Of a stretch of 64,000 nt of DNA, positions 25,251 to 39,032 are shown in pieces. Origin of the DNA: Arachis hypogaea (lineage: Eukaryota > Streptophyta > Magnoliopsida > Fabales > Fabaceae); the NCBI RefSeq assembly GCF_003086295.3, contig NW_027255454.1, positions 310,001 through 374,000 of the forward strand, written 5' to 3'. How positions within the stretch are numbered: position 1 is the first letter of the stretch; each line of letters begins with the position of its first letter. Both the position numbers and the translations under genes were made by a program. The notes beneath the pieces are model-generated. The model was not told the origin of the DNA, ran no database searches, and saw nothing but the letters and a program-made list of their open reading frames with translations.

Positions 25251-27381
25251 TTTGCAAGCTCCTCCGGTTTTTTTCACATTTTTTTTTCCTTTTTTTTTCA
25301 GGTAATTTCCCTTTTTTTTTTTTTACGTTGTGCTGACCCTTGTTCTTTAAATGACGCTATCCCGAGGAGGACACCTAAAGGCGAGCCGTAATGGCCTCAT
25401 CTTAGGCAAGCTCTGATTTTTTTTCACAGTTTTTTCTCGGTTTTTTCCGGTTTTTTCCCAGTTTTTTTTTTTACGTTGTGCTGACCCTCGTTCTTTAAAT
25501 GACGCTATCCCGAGGAGGACACCTAAAGGTGAGCCGTAATGGCCTCACCTTCGGCAGGCTCATCCGGTTTTTTTTATTTTATTTTACGTTGTGCTGATCC
25601 TCGTTCTTTAAAAGACGCTATCCTGAGGAGGACACCTAAAGCCGAGCCGTATTGACCCTCGTTCTTTAAATGAGGCTATCCCGAGGAGGACACCTAAAGG
25701 CGAGCCGTAATGACCCTCGTTCTTTAAATGACGCTATCCCAAGGAGGACACTTAAAGGCGAGCCGTAACGGCCTCATCTTCGGTAGGCTCCTCTGTTTTT
25801 TTCTTTTTTCTTACGTTGTGCTGACACTTGTTCTTTAAATGACGCTATCCCGAGGAGGACATATAAAGGCGAGCCGTAATGGCCTCATCTTTGGCAAGCT
25901 CCTCCGATTTTTTTCACAGTTTTTTTGCCTTTTTTTTTTACGTTGTGCTGACCCTCGTTCTTTAAATGACGCTATCCCGAGGAGGACACCTAAAGGCGAG
26001 CCGTAATGGCCTCATCTTCGGCAGGCTCCTCCGGTTTTTTTTTTTTTTTTTTTTTTTTACGTAGTGCTGACCCTCGTTCTTTAAATGACGCTATCCCGAG
26101 GAGGACACCTAAAGGCGAGCCGTAATGGCCTCATCTTTGGCAAGCTCCTCCGATTTTTTTCACATTTTTTTTCATTTTTTTCAGGTAATTTCCCTTTTTT
26201 TTTTTTACGTTGTGCTGACCCTCGTTCTTTAAATGACGCTATCCCGAGGAGGACACCTAAAGGCGAGCCATAATGGCCTCATCTTAGGCAAGCTCTGATT
26301 TTTTTTCACAGTTTTTTCTCGATTTTTTCCGGTTTTTTCCCAGTTTTTTTTTCTTTACGTTGTGCTGACCCTCGTTCTTTAAATGACGCTATCCCGAGGA
26401 GGACACCTAAAGGTGAGCCGTAATGGCCTCACCTTCGGCAGGGTCATTCGGTTTTTTTTATTTTATTTTACGTTGTGCTGATCCTCATTCTTTAAAAGAC
26501 GCTATCCTGAGGAGGACACCTAAAGCCGAGCCGTATTGACCCTCGTTCTTTAAATGAGGCTATCCCGAGGAGGACACCTAAAGGCGAGCCGTAATGACCC
26601 TCGTTCTTTAAATGACGCTATCCCAAGGAGGACACTTAAAGGCGAGCCGTAATGGCCTCATCTTTGGCAAGCTCCTCCGGTTTTTTTCACATTTTTTTTC
26701 CTTTTTTTTTCAGGTAATTTCCCTTTTTTTTTTTTTACGTTGTGCTGACCCTCGTTCTTTAAATGACGCTATCCCGAGGAGGACACCTAAAGGCGAGCCG
26801 TAATGGCCTCATCTTAGGCAAGCTCTGTTTTTTTTCACAGTTTTTTCTCGGTTTTTTCCGGTTTTTTCCCAGTTTTTTTTTTTTTTTACGTTGTGCTGAC
26901 CCTCGTTCTTTAAATGACGCTATCCCGAGGAGGACACCTAAAGGTGAGCCGTAATGGCCTCACCTTCAGCAGGCTCATCCGGTTTTTTTTATTTTATTTT
27001 ACGTTGTGCTGATCCTCGTTCTTTAAAAGACGCTATCCTGAGGAGGACACCTAAAGCCGAGCCGTATTGACCCTCGTTCTTTAAATGATGCTATCCCGAG
27101 GAGGACACCTAAAGGCGAGCCGTAATGACCCTCGTTCTTTAAATGACGCTATCCCAAGGAGGACACTTAAAGGCGAGCCGTAACGGCCTCATATTCGGTA
27201 GGCTCCTCTGTTTTTTTCTTTTTTCTTACGTTGTGCTGACACTTGTTCTTTAAATGACGCTATCCCGAGGAGGACATATAAAGGCGAGCCGTAATGGCCT
27301 CATCTTTGGCAAGCTCCTCCGGTTTTTTTCACAGTTTTTTTGCCTTTTTTTTTTTACGTTGTGCTGACCCTCGTTCTTTAA
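25251..27381 (+). repeat. Satellite sub-block with 527-bp tandem duplication
   Basis: Ordinary E-F-G-H-I-J-A units run to about 26.0 kb. A 5-unit cycle E-F-G-H-I is then duplicated, with copies at about 26085-26611 and 26612-27138. At the junction a J-type entrance (TATCCCAAGGAGG, CACTTAAAGG) is fused to an E-type linker, which marks the exchange point near 26625-26690. I units here carry the private GAGGCTATCCC variant. Confidence 0.75.
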
Positions 27382-30069
27382 ATGACGCTATCCCGAGGAG
27401 GACACCTAAAGGCGAGCCGTAATGGCCTCATCTTTGGCAAGCTCCTCCGGTTTTTTCTCACTGTTTTTTCTAGGTTTTTTCCCGGTTTTTTTTTTTTACG
27501 TTGTACTGACCCTGGTTCTTCAAATGACGCTATCCCGAGGAGGACACCTAAAGGCGAGCCGTAATGGCCTCATCTTTGGCAAGCTCCTCCGATTTTTTTC
27601 TCACAGTTTTTTCTAGGTTTTTCTCGGTTTTTTTTTTCTTACGTTGTACTGACCCTAGTTCTTTAAATGACGCTATCCCGAGGAGGAAACCTAAAGGCGA
27701 GCCGTAATTGCCTCATCTTCGGCAGGTTCCTCCGGTTTTTTTTTCGTTGTGCTATCCCGAGGAGGACACCTAAAGGCGAGCCGTAATGGTCTCATCTTCG
27801 GCAGGCTCCTCTGTTTTTTTTTTTTTTTTTACGTTGTGCTGACCTTCGTTCTTTAATTGACGCTATCCCGAGGAGGACACCTAAAGGCGAGCCATAATGG
27901 CCTCATCTTCGGCAGGCTCCTCCGGTTTTTTTTTTTATTTTGTGCCGACCCTCGTTCTTTAAATGACGCTATCCCGAGGAGGACACCTAAAGGCGAGCCG
28001 TAATGGCCTCATCTTTAGCAAGCTCCTCCGGTTTTTTTCACAGTTTTTTTACCCTTTTTTTTTTGACGTTGTGCTGATCCTGGTTCTTTAAATGACGCTA
28101 TCACGAGGAGGACACCTAAAGGCGAGCCGTAATGGACTCATCTTTGGCAAACTCCTCCGATTTTTTTCTAATAATTTTTTCTAGGTTTTTTCTCGGTTTT
28201 TTTTTTACGTTGTGCTGACCCTCGTTCTTTAAATGACGCTATCCCGAGGAGGAAACCTAAAGGCGAGCTGTAATTGCCTCATCTTCGGCAGGTTCCTCCG
28301 GTTTTTTTTTGTTGTGCTATCCCGAGGAGGACACCTAAAGGCGAGCCGTAATGGCCTCATCTTCGGCAGGCTCCTCTGTTTTTTTTTTTTACGTTGTGCT
28401 GTCCCTCGTTCTTTAATTGATGCTATCCCGAGGAGGACACCTAAAGGGGAGCCGTAATGGCCTCATCTTCGGTAGGCTCCCCCGGTATTTTTTTTTTTAC
28501 GTTGTGCTGACCCTCGTTCTTTAAATGACGCTATCCCGAGGAGGACACCTAAAGGCGAGCCGTAATGGCCTCATCTTAGGCAAGCTCTGATTTTCTTTCA
28601 CAGTTTTTTCTCGGTTTTTTCCTGTTTTTTCCCAGTTTTTTTTTTTTACGTTGTGCTGACCCTCGTTCTTTAAATGACGCTATCCCGAGGAGGACACCTA
28701 AAGGTGAGCCGTAATGGCCTCACCTTCGGCAGGCTCATCCGGTTTTTTTTATTTTATTTTACGTTGTGCTGATCCTCGTTCTTTAAAAGACGCTATCCTG
28801 AGGAGGACACCTAAAGCCGAGCCGTATTTACCCTCGTTCTTTAAATGAGGCTATCCCGAGGAGGACACCTAAAGGCGAGCCGTAATGACCCTCGTTCTTT
28901 AAATGACGCTATCCCAAGGAGGACACTTAAAGGCAAGCCGTAACGGCCTCATCTTCGGTAGGCTCCTCTGTTTTTTTCTTTTTTCTTACGTTGTGCTGAC
29001 ACTTGTTCTTTAAATGACGCTATCCCGAGGAGGACATATAAAGGCGAGCCGTAATGGCCTCATCTTTGGCAAGCTCCTCCGATTTTTTTCACAGTTTTTT
29101 TGCCTTTTTTTTTTACGTTGTGCTGACCCTAGTTCTTTAAATGACGCTATCCCGAGGAGGACACCTAAAGGCGAGCCGTAATGGCCTCATCTTTGGCAAG
29201 CTCCTCCGGTTTTTTTTCATGGTTTTTTTCTCGGTTTTTTTCCAGTTTTTCCCTTTTTTATTTATTTATTTATTTTTTTACGTTATGCTGACCCTCGTTC
29301 TTTAAATGACGCTATCCCGAGGAGGACACTTAAAGGCGAGCCGTAATGGCCTCATCTTTGGCAAGCTCCTCCGGTTTTTTCACATTTTTTTCCTTTTTTT
29401 TTCAGGTAATTTTGCTTTTTTTTTTTACGTTGTGCTAACCCTCGTTCTTTAAATGACGCTATCCCGAGGAGGACACCTAAAGGCGAGCCGTAATGGCCTC
29501 ATCTTAGGCAAGCTCTGATTTTTTTTAACAGTTTTTTCTCAGTTTTTTCCGGTTTTTTCCCAGTTTTTTTTTTTTTTTTACGTTGTGCTGACCCTCGTTC
29601 TTTAAATGACGCTATCCGAGGAGGACACCTAAAGGTGAGTCGTAATGGCCTCACCTTCGGCAGGCTCATCCGGTTTTTTTTATTTTATTTTACGTTGTGC
29701 TGATCCTCATTCTTTAAAAGACGCTATCCTGAGGAGGACACCTAAAGCCGAGCCGTATTGACCCTCGTTCTTTAAATGATGCTATCCCGTGGAGGACACC
29801 TAAAGGCGAGCCGTAATGACCCTCGTTCTTTAAATGACGCTATCCCAAGGAGGACACTTAAAGGCGAGCCGTAACGGCCTCATCTTCGGTAGGCTCCTCT
29901 GTTTTTTTTTTTTCTTACGTTGTGCTGACACTTGTTCTTTAAATGATGCTATCCCGAAGAGGACATATAAAGGCGAGCCGTAATGGCCTCATCTTTGGCA
30001 AGCTCCTCCGGTTTTTTTCACAGTTTTTTTGCCTTTTTTTTTTACGTTGTGCTGACCCTCGTTCTTTAA
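27382..30069 (+). repeat. About 2.69-kb tandem duplication, copy 1
   Basis: Repeats at an offset of about 2687-2689. Shared private variants include GATTTTCTTTCACAG (28592 and 31281), TCTAATA linkers (about 28167 and 30853) and TTTTTTAACAG in an F unit (about 29521 and 32212). It combines an A-B-C run, a second-set block and a D-E-F-G-H-I-J run. Confidence 0.78.
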
Positions 30070-32690
30070 ATGACGCTATCCCGAGGAGGACACCTAAAGG
30101 CGAGCCGTAATGGCCTCATCTTTGGCAAGCTCCTCCGGTTTTTTCTCACAGTTTTTTCTAGGTTTTTTCCCGATTTTTTTTTTTTACGTTGTACTAACCC
30201 TGGTTCTTTAAATGACGCTATCCCGAGGAGGACTCCTAAAGGCGAGCCGTAATGGCCTCATCTTTGGCAAGCTCCTCCGATTTTTTTCTAACAGTTTTTT
30301 CTAGGTTTTTCTCGGTTTTTTTTTTCTTACGTTGTACTGACCCTAGTTCTTTAAATGACGCTATCCCGAGGAGGAAACCTAAAGGCGAGCCGTAATTGCC
30401 TCATCTTCGGCAGGTTCCTCCGGTTTTTTTTCGTTGTGCTATCCGAGGAGGACACCTAAAGGCGAGCCGTAATGGTCTCATCTTCGGCAGGCTCCTCTGT
30501 TTTTTTTTTTTTTTTTTACGTTGTGCTGACCTTCGTTCTTTAATTGACGCTATCCCGAGGAGGACACCTAAAGGCGAGCCGTAATGGCCTCATCTTCGGC
30601 AGGCTCCTCCGGTTTTTTTTTTTTATTTTGTGCCGACCCTCGTTCTTTAAATGACGCTATCCCGAGGAGGACACCTAAAGGCGAGCCGTAATGGCCTCAT
30701 CTTTAGCAAGCTCCTCCGGTTTTTTTCACAGTTTTTTTACCCTTTTTTTTTGACGTTGTGCTGATCCTGGTTCTTTAAATGACGCTATCACGAGGAGGAC
30801 ACCTAAAGGCGAGCCGTAATGGACTCATCTTTGGCAAACTCCTCCGATTTTTTTCTAATAGTTTTTTCTAGGTTTTTTCTCAGTTTTTTTTTTTACGTTG
30901 TGCTGACCCTCGTTCTTTAAATGACGCTATCTCGAGGAGGAAACCTAAAGGCGAGCTGTAATTGCCTCATCTTCGGCAGGTTCCTCCGGTTTTTTTTTGT
31001 TGTGCTATCCCGAGGAGGACACCTAAAGGCGAGCCGTAATGGCCTCATCTTCGGCAGGCTCCTCTGTTTTTTTTTTTTTACGTTGTGCTGACCCTCGTTC
31101 TTTAATTGATGCTATCCCAAGGAGGACACCTAAAGGGGAGCCGTAATGGCCTCATCTTCGGTAAGCTCCCCCGGTATTTTTTTTTTTACGTTGTGCTGAC
31201 CCTCGTTCTTTAAATGACGCTATCCCGAGGAGGACACCTAAAGGCGAGCCGTAATGGCCTCATCTTAGGCAAGCTCTGATTTTCTTTCACAGTTTTTTCT
31301 CGGTTTTTTCCGGTTTTTTCCCAGTTTTTTTTTTTTTTTACGTTGTGCTGACCCTCGTTCTTTAAATGACGCTATCCCGAGGAGGACACCTAAAGGTGAG
31401 CCGTAATGACCTTCGGCAGGCTCATCCGGTTTTTTTTATTTTATTTTACGTTGTGCTGATCCTCGTTCTTTAAAAGACGCTATCCTGAGGAGGACACCTA
31501 AAGCCGAGCCGTATTGACCCTCGTTCTTTAAATGAGGCTATCCCGAGGAGGACACCTAAAGGCGAGCCGTAATGACCCTCGTTCTTTAAATGACGCTATC
31601 CCAAGGAGGACACTTAAAGGCGAGCCGTAACGGCCTCATCTTCGGTAGGCTCCTCTGTTTTTTTCTTTTTTCTTACGTTGTGCTGACACTTGTTCTTTAA
31701 ATGACGCTATCCCGAGGAGGACATATAAAGGCGAGCCGTAATGGCCTCATCTTTGGCAAGCTCCTCCGATTTTTTTCACAGTTTTTTTGCCTTTTTTTTT
31801 TACGTTGTGCTGACCCTAGTTCTTTAAATGACGCTATCCCGAGGAGGACACCTAAAGGCGAGCCGTAATGGCCTCATCTTTGGCAAGCTCCTCCGGTTTT
31901 TTTTCATGGTTTTTTTCTCGGTTTTTTTCCGGTTTTTCCCTTTTTTATTTATTTATTTATTTTTTTACGTTATGCTGACCCTCGTTCTTTAAATGACGCT
32001 ATCCCGAGGAGGACACTTAAAGGCGAGCCGTAATGGCCTCATCTTTGGCAAGCTCCTCCGGTTTTTTTCAAATTTTTTTTCCTTTTTTTTCAGGTAATTT
32101 CGCTTTTTTTTTTTTTACGTTGTGCTAACCCTCGTTCTTTAAATGACGCAATCCCGAGGAGGACACCTAAAGGCGAGCCGTAATGGCCTCATCTTAGGCA
32201 AGCTCTGATTTTTTTTAACAGTTTTTTCTCAGTTTTTTCCGGTTTTTTCCCAGTTTTTTTTTTTTTTTACGTTGTGCTGACCCTCGTTCTTTAAATGACG
32301 CTATCCCGAAGAGGACACCTAAAGGTGAGTCGTAATGGCCTCACCTTCGGCAGGCTCATCCGGTTTTTTTTATTTTATTTTACGTTGTGCTGATCCTCGT
32401 TCTTTAAAAGACGCTATCCTGAGGAGGACACCTAAAGCCGAGCCGTATTGACCCTCGTTCTTTAAATGATGCTATCCCGAGGAGGACACCTAAAGACGAG
32501 CCGTAATGACCCTCGTTCTTTAAATGACGCTATCCCAAGGAGGACACTTAAAGGCGAGCCGTAACGGCCTCATATTCGGTAGGCTCCTCTGTTTTTTTCT
32601 TTTTTCTTACGTTGTGCTGACACTTGTTCTTTAAATGACGCTATCCCGAGGAGGACATATAAAGGCGAGCCGTAATGGCCTCATCTTTGG
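30070..32690 (+). repeat. About 2.69-kb tandem duplication, copy 2
   Basis: Second copy of the preceding segment, ending near 32690 where a CTCCGGATTTTTTC linker replaces the expected one. The stretch just before it (29.78-30.0 kb) has the CCCGTGGAGG and CCCGAAGAGG variants otherwise private to 20.9-23.5 kb. That suggests exchange or conversion with that block. Confidence 0.72.
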
Positions 32691-35600
32691 CAAGCTCCTC
32701 CGGATTTTTTCACAGTTTTTTCCGTTTTTTCTTATGTTGTGCTGAACCTTGTTCTTTAAATGAGGCTATCTCGAGCAGGACACCTAAAGGCGAGCCGTAA
32801 TGGCCTCATCTTCGGCAGACTCCTCCGGTTTTTTTTTTTTGTTTTTTTTTACGTAGTGCTGACCCTCGTTCTTTAAATGACGCTATCCCGAGGAGGACAC
32901 CTAAAGGCGAGCCGTAATGGCCTCATCTTTGGCAAGCTCCTCCGGTTTTTTTCACATTTTTTTTTCCTTTTTTTTTCAGGTAATTTCCCTTTTTTTTTTT
33001 ACGTTGTGCTGACCCTCGTTCTTTAAATGACGCTATCCCGAGGAGGACACCTAAAGGCGAGCCGTAATGGCCTCATCTTAGGCAAGCTCTGATTTTTTTT
33101 CACAGTTTTTTCTCGGTTTTTTCCGGTTTTTTCCCAGTTTTTTTTTTTTTTTACGTTGTGCTGACCCTCGTTCTTTAAATGACGCTATCCCGAGGAGGAC
33201 ACCTAAAGGTGAGCCGTAATGGCCTCACCTTCGGCAGGCTCATCCGGTTTTTTTTATTTTATTTTACGTTGTGCTGATCCTCGTTCTTTAAAAGACGCTA
33301 TCCTGAGGAGGACACCTAAAGCCGAGCCGTATTGACCCTCGTTCTTTAAATGAGGCTATCCCGAGGAGGACACCTAAAGGCGAGCCGTAATGACCCTCGT
33401 TTTTTAAATGACGCTATCCCAAGGAGGACACTTAAAGGCGAGCCGTAACGGCCTCATCTTCGGTAGGCTCCTCTGTTTTTTTCTTTTTTCTTACGTTGTG
33501 CTGACACTTGTTCTTTAAATGACGCTATCCCGAGGAGGACATATAAAGGCGAGCCGTAATGGCCTCATCTTTGGCAAGCTTCTCCGGTTTTTTTCAAAGT
33601 TTTTTTGCCTTTTTTTTTACGTTGTGCTGACCCTCGTTCTTTCAATGACGCTATCCCGAGGAGGACACCTAAAGGCGAGCCGTAATGGCCTCATCTTTGG
33701 CAGGCTCCTCCGGTTTTTTCTCACAGTTTTTTCTCGGTTTTTTCCGGTTTTTTCCCGTTTTTTTTTTTTTTTTTTACGTTGTGTTGACCCTCGTTCTTTA
33801 AATGACGCTATCCCGAGGAGGACACCTAAAGGTGAGCCGTAATGGCCTCACCTTCGGCAGGCTCATCCGGTTTTTTTTATTTTATTTTACGTTGGGCTGA
33901 TCCTCGTTCTTTAAAAGACGCTATCCTGAGGAGGACACCTAAAGCCGAGCCGTATTGACCCTCGTTCTTTAAATGATGCTATCCCGAGGAGGACACCTAA
34001 AGGCGAGCCGTAATGACCCTCGTTCTTTAAATGACGCTATCCAAGGAGGACACTTAAAGGCGAGCCGTAACGGCCTCATCTTCGGTAGGCTCCTCTGTTT
34101 TTTTCTTTTTTCTTACGTTGTGCTGACACTTGTTCTTTAAATGACGCTATCCCGAGGAGGACATATAAAGGCGAGCCGTAATGGCCTCATCTTTGGCAAG
34201 CTCCTCCGGTTTTTTTCACAGTTTTTTTGCCTTTTTTTTTTTACGTTGTGCTGACCCTCGTTCTTTAAATGACGCTATCCCGAGGAGGACATATAAAGGC
34301 GAGCCGTAATGGCCTCATCTTTGGCAAGCTCCTCCGGTTTTTTCACAGTTTTTTTGCCTTTTTTTTTTACGTTGTGCTGACCCTCGTTCTTTAAATGACG
34401 CTATCCCGAGGAGGACACCTAAAGGCGAGCCGTAATAGCCTCATCTTTGGCAAGCTCCTCCGGTTTTTTCTCACAGTTTTTTCTAGGTTTTTTCCCGGTT
34501 TTTTTTTTTACGTTGTACTGACCCTGGTTCTTTAAATGACGCTATCCCGAGGAGGACACCTAAAGGCGAGCCGTAATGGCCTCATCTTTGGCAAGCTCCT
34601 CCGATTTTTTTCTCACAGTTTTTTCTAGGTTTTTCTCAGTTTTTTTTTTCTTACGTTGTACTGACCCTAGTTCTTTAAATGATGCTATCCCGAGGAGGAA
34701 ACCTAAAGGCGAGCCGTAATTGCCTCATCTTCGGCAGGTTCCTCCGGTTTTTTTTTTCGTTGTGCTATCCCGAGGAGGACACCTAAAGGTGAGCCGTAAT
34801 GGTCTCATCTTCGGTAGGCTCCTCTGTTTTTTTTTTTTTTTTTTACGTTGTGCTGACCTTCGTTCTTTAATTGACGCTATCCCGAGGAGGACACCTAAAG
34901 GCGAGCCGTAATGGCCTCATCTTCGGCAGGCTCCTCCGGTTTTTTTTTTTATTTTGTGCCGACCCTCGTTCTTTAAATGACGCTATCCCGAGGAGGACAC
35001 CTAAAGGCGAGCCGTAATGGCCTCATCTTTAGCAAGCTCCTCCAGTTTTTTTCACAGTTTTTTTACCCTTTTTTTTTTGACGTTGTGCTGATCCTGGTTC
35101 TTTAAATGACGCTATCACGAGGAGGACACCTAAAGGCGAGCCGTAATGGACTCATCTTTGGCAAGCTCCTCCGATTTTTTTCTCGTAGTTTTTTCTAGGT
35201 TTTTTCTCGGTTTTTTTTTTTACGTTGTGCTGACCCTCGTTCTTTAAATGACGCTATCCCGAGGAGGAAACCTAAAGGCGAGCTGTAATTGCCTCATCTT
35301 CGGCAGGTTCCTCCGGTTTTTTTTTGTTGTGCTATCCCGAGGAGGACACCTAAAGGCGAGCCGTAATGGCCTCATCTTCGGCAGGCTCCTCTGTTTTTTT
35401 TTTTTTACGTTGTGCTGACCCTCGTTCTTTAATTGATGCTATCCCGAGGAGGACACCTAAAGGGGAGCCGTAATGGCCTCATCTTCGGTAGGCTCCCCCG
35501 GTATTTTTTTTTTTTACGTTGTGCTGACCCTCGTTCTTTAAATGACGCTATCCCGAGGAGGACACCTAAAGGCGAGCCGTAATGGCCTCATCTTGGGCAA

Positions 35601-36130
35601 GCTCTGATTTTTTTTTCACAGTTTTTTCTCGGTTTTTTCCGATTTTTTCCCGGTTTTTTTTTTTTTTTTTTTACGTTGTGTTGACCCTCGTTCTTTAAAT
35701 GACGCTATCCCGAGGAGGACACCTAAAGGTGAGCCGTAATGGCCTCACCTTCGGCAGGCTCATCCGGTTTTTTTTTATTTTATTTTACGTTGGGCTGATC
35801 CTCGTTCTTTAAAAGACGCTATCCTGAGGAGGACACCTAAAGCCGAGCCGTATTGACCCTCGTTCTTTAAATGATGCTATCCCGAGGAGGACACCTAAAG
35901 GCGAGCCGTAATGACCCTCGTTCTTTAAATGACGCTATCCCAAGGAGGACACTTAAAGGCGAGCCGTAACGGACTCATCTTCGGCAGGATCCTCCGGTTT
36001 TTTTTTGTTGTGCTATCCCGAGGAGGACACCTAAAGGCGAGCCGTAATGGCCTCATCTTCGGTAGGCTCCCCCGGTATTTTTTTTTTTACGTTGTGTTGA
36101 CCCTCGTTCTTTAAATGACACTATCCCGAG
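32691..36130 (+). repeat. Satellite sub-block, mixed unit order
   Basis: A-type markers at about 33541, 34165 and 34290; the last two are adjacent units 125 bp apart, a single-unit duplication. Second-set units occupy 34.7-35.6 kb. Near 35.9-36.1 kb a J-type entrance passes directly into second-set units (GTTGTGCTATCCC, CCCCCGGTAT). Confidence 0.75.
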
Positions 36131-37425
36131 GAGGACACCTAAAGGCGAGCCGTAATGGCCTCATCTTTGGCAAGCTCCTCCGGTTTTTTTCACAGTTTTT
36201 TTCCCTTTTTCTTATGTTGGGCTGAACCTTGTCCTTTAAATGACGCTATCCCGAGGAGGACACCTAAAGGCGAGCCGTAATGGCCTCATCTTCGGCAGGC
36301 TCCTACGGTTTTTTTTTTTGTTTTTTTTACATAGTGCTGACCCTCGTTCTTTAAATGACGCTATCCCGATGAGGACACCTAAAGGCGAGCCGTAATGGCC
36401 TCATCTTTGGCAAGCTCCTCCGGATTTTTTAACAGTTTTTTCCCTTTTTTTTTATGTTGTGCTGAACCTTGTTCTTTAAATGAGGCTATCTCGAGGAGGA
36501 CACCAAAAGTCAAGCCGTAATGGCCTCATCTTCGGCAGGCTCCTCCGGTTTTTTTTTTTTTTGTTTTTTTTTACGTAGTGCTGACCCTCGTTCTTTAAAT
36601 GACGCTATCCCGAGGAGGACACCTAAAGGCGAGCTGTAATGGCCTCATCTTTGGCAAGCTCCTCCGGTTTTTTTTCATGGTTTTTTTCTCGGTTTTTTCC
36701 GGTTTTCCCCTTTTTTATTTATTTATTTTTTTTACGTTATGCTGACCCTCGTTCTTTAAATGACGCTATCCCGAGGGGGACACTTAAAGGCGAGCCGTAA
36801 TGGCCTCATCTTTGGCAAGCTCCTCCGGTTTTTTTCACAGTTTTTTATCCTTTTTTTTTCAGGTAATTTCCCTTTTTTTTTTTTTACGTTGTGCTGACCC
36901 TCGTTCTTTAAATGACGCTATCCCGAGGAGGACACCTAAAGGCGAGCCGTAATGGCCTCATCTTGGGCAAGCTCTGATTTTTTTTTCACAGTTTTTTCTC
37001 GGTTTTTTCCTGTTTTTTCCCGGATTTTTTTTTTTTTTACGTTGTGTTGACCCTCGTTCTTTAAATGACGCTATCCCGAGGAGGACACCTAAAGGTGAGC
37101 CGTAATGGCCTCACCTTCGGCAGGCTCATCCGGTTTTTTTTATTTTATTTTACGTTGGGCTGATCCTCGTTCTTTAAAAGACGCTATCCTGAGGAGGATA
37201 CCTAAAGCCGAGCCGTATTGACCCTCGTTCTTTAAATGATGCTATCCCGAGGAGGACACCTAAAGGCGAGCCGTAATGACCCTCGTTCTTTAAATGACGC
37301 TATTTCGAGGAGGACACTTAAAGGCGAGCCGTAACGGCCTCATCTTCGGTAGGCTCCTCTGTTTTTTTCTTTTTTCTTACGTTGTGCTGACACTTGTTCT
37401 TTAAATGACGCTATCCCGAGGAGGA
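36131..37425 (+). repeat. Satellite sub-block carrying GATGAGG variant units
   Basis: First appearance of the unit with CCCGATGAGGACACC (36368) followed by an ACCAAAAGTC unit and a D unit with a shortened ATTT tract. This set is then amplified to the right. Confidence 0.75.
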
Positions 37426-38983
37426 CATATAAAGGCGAGCCGTAATGGCCTCATCTTTGGCAAGCTCCTCCGGTTTTTTTCACAGTTTTTTTGCCTTTTT
37501 TTTTTACGTTGTGCTGACCCTCGTTCTTTAAATGACGCTATCCCGAGGAGGACACCTAAAGGCGAGCCGTAATGGCCTCATCTTCGGCAGGCTCCTACGG
37601 TTTTTTTTTTTTTTTTACATAGTGTTGACCCTCGTTCTTTAAATGACGCTATCCCGATGAGGACACCTAAAGGCGAGCCGTAATGGCCTCATCTTTGGCA
37701 AGCTCCTCCGGATTTTTTAACAGTTTTTTCCCTTTTTTTTTATGTTGTGCTGAACCTTGTTCTTTAAATGAGGCTATCTCGAGGAGGACACCAAAAGTCG
37801 AGCCGTAATGGCCTCATCTTCGGCAGGCTCCTACGGTTTTTTTTTTTGTTTTTTTTTTACGTAGTGCTGACCCTCGTTCTTTAAATGACGCTATCCCGAG
37901 GAGGACACCTAAAGGCGAGCCGTAATGGCCTCATCTTTGGCAAGCTCCTCCGGTTTTTTTTCATGGTTTTTTTCTCGGTTTTTTCCGGTTTTTCCCTTTT
38001 TTATTTATTTATTTTTTTTTACGTTATGCTGACCCTCGTTCTTTAAATGACGCTATCCCGAGGGGACACTTAAAGGCGAGCCGTAATGGCCTCATCTTTG
38101 GCAAGCTCCTCCGGTTTTTTTCACAGTTTTTTTTCCTTTTTTTTTTCAGGTAATTTCCCTTTTTTTTTTTTTTTTACGTTGTGCTGACCCTCGTTCTTTA
38201 AATGACGCTATCCCGAGGAGGACACCTAAAGGCGAGCCGTAATGGCCTCATCTTCGGCAGGCTCCTACGGTTTTTTTTTTGTTTTTTTTACATAGTGCTG
38301 ACCCTCGTTCTTTAAATGACGCTATCCCGATGAGGACACCTAAAGGCTAGCCGTAATGGCCTCATCTTTGGCAAGCTCCTCCGGATTTTTTAACAGTTTT
38401 TTCCCTTTTTTTTTATGTTGTGCTGAACCTTGTTCTTTAAATGAGGCTATCTCGAGGAGGACACCAAAAGTCGAGCCGTAATGGCCTCATCTTCGGCAGG
38501 CTCCTCCGGTTTTTTTTTTTTGTTTTTTTTTTACGTAGTGCTGACCCTCGTTCTTTAAATGACGCTATCCCGAGGAGGACACCTAAAGGCGAGCCGTAAT
38601 GGCCTCATCTTTGGCAAGCTCCTCCGGTTTTTTTTCATGGTTTTTTTCTCGGTTTTTTCCGGTTTTTCCCTTTTTTATTTATTTATTTTTTTTTACGTTA
38701 TTCTGACCCTCGTTCTTTAAATGACGCTATCCCGAGGGGACACTTAAAGGCGAGCCGTAATGGCCTCATCTTTGGTAAGCTCCTCCGGTTTTTTTCACAG
38801 TTTTTTTTCCTTTTTTTTTCAGGTAATTTCCCTTTTTTTTTTTTTTACGTTGTGCTGACCCTCGTTCTTTAAATGACGCTATCCCGAGTAGAACACCTAA
38901 AGGCGAGCCATAATGGCCTCATCTTGGGCAAGCTCTGATTTTTTTTTTCACAGTTTTTTCTCGGTTTTTTCCTGTTTTTTCCC

Positions 38984-39032
<49 letters not shown>

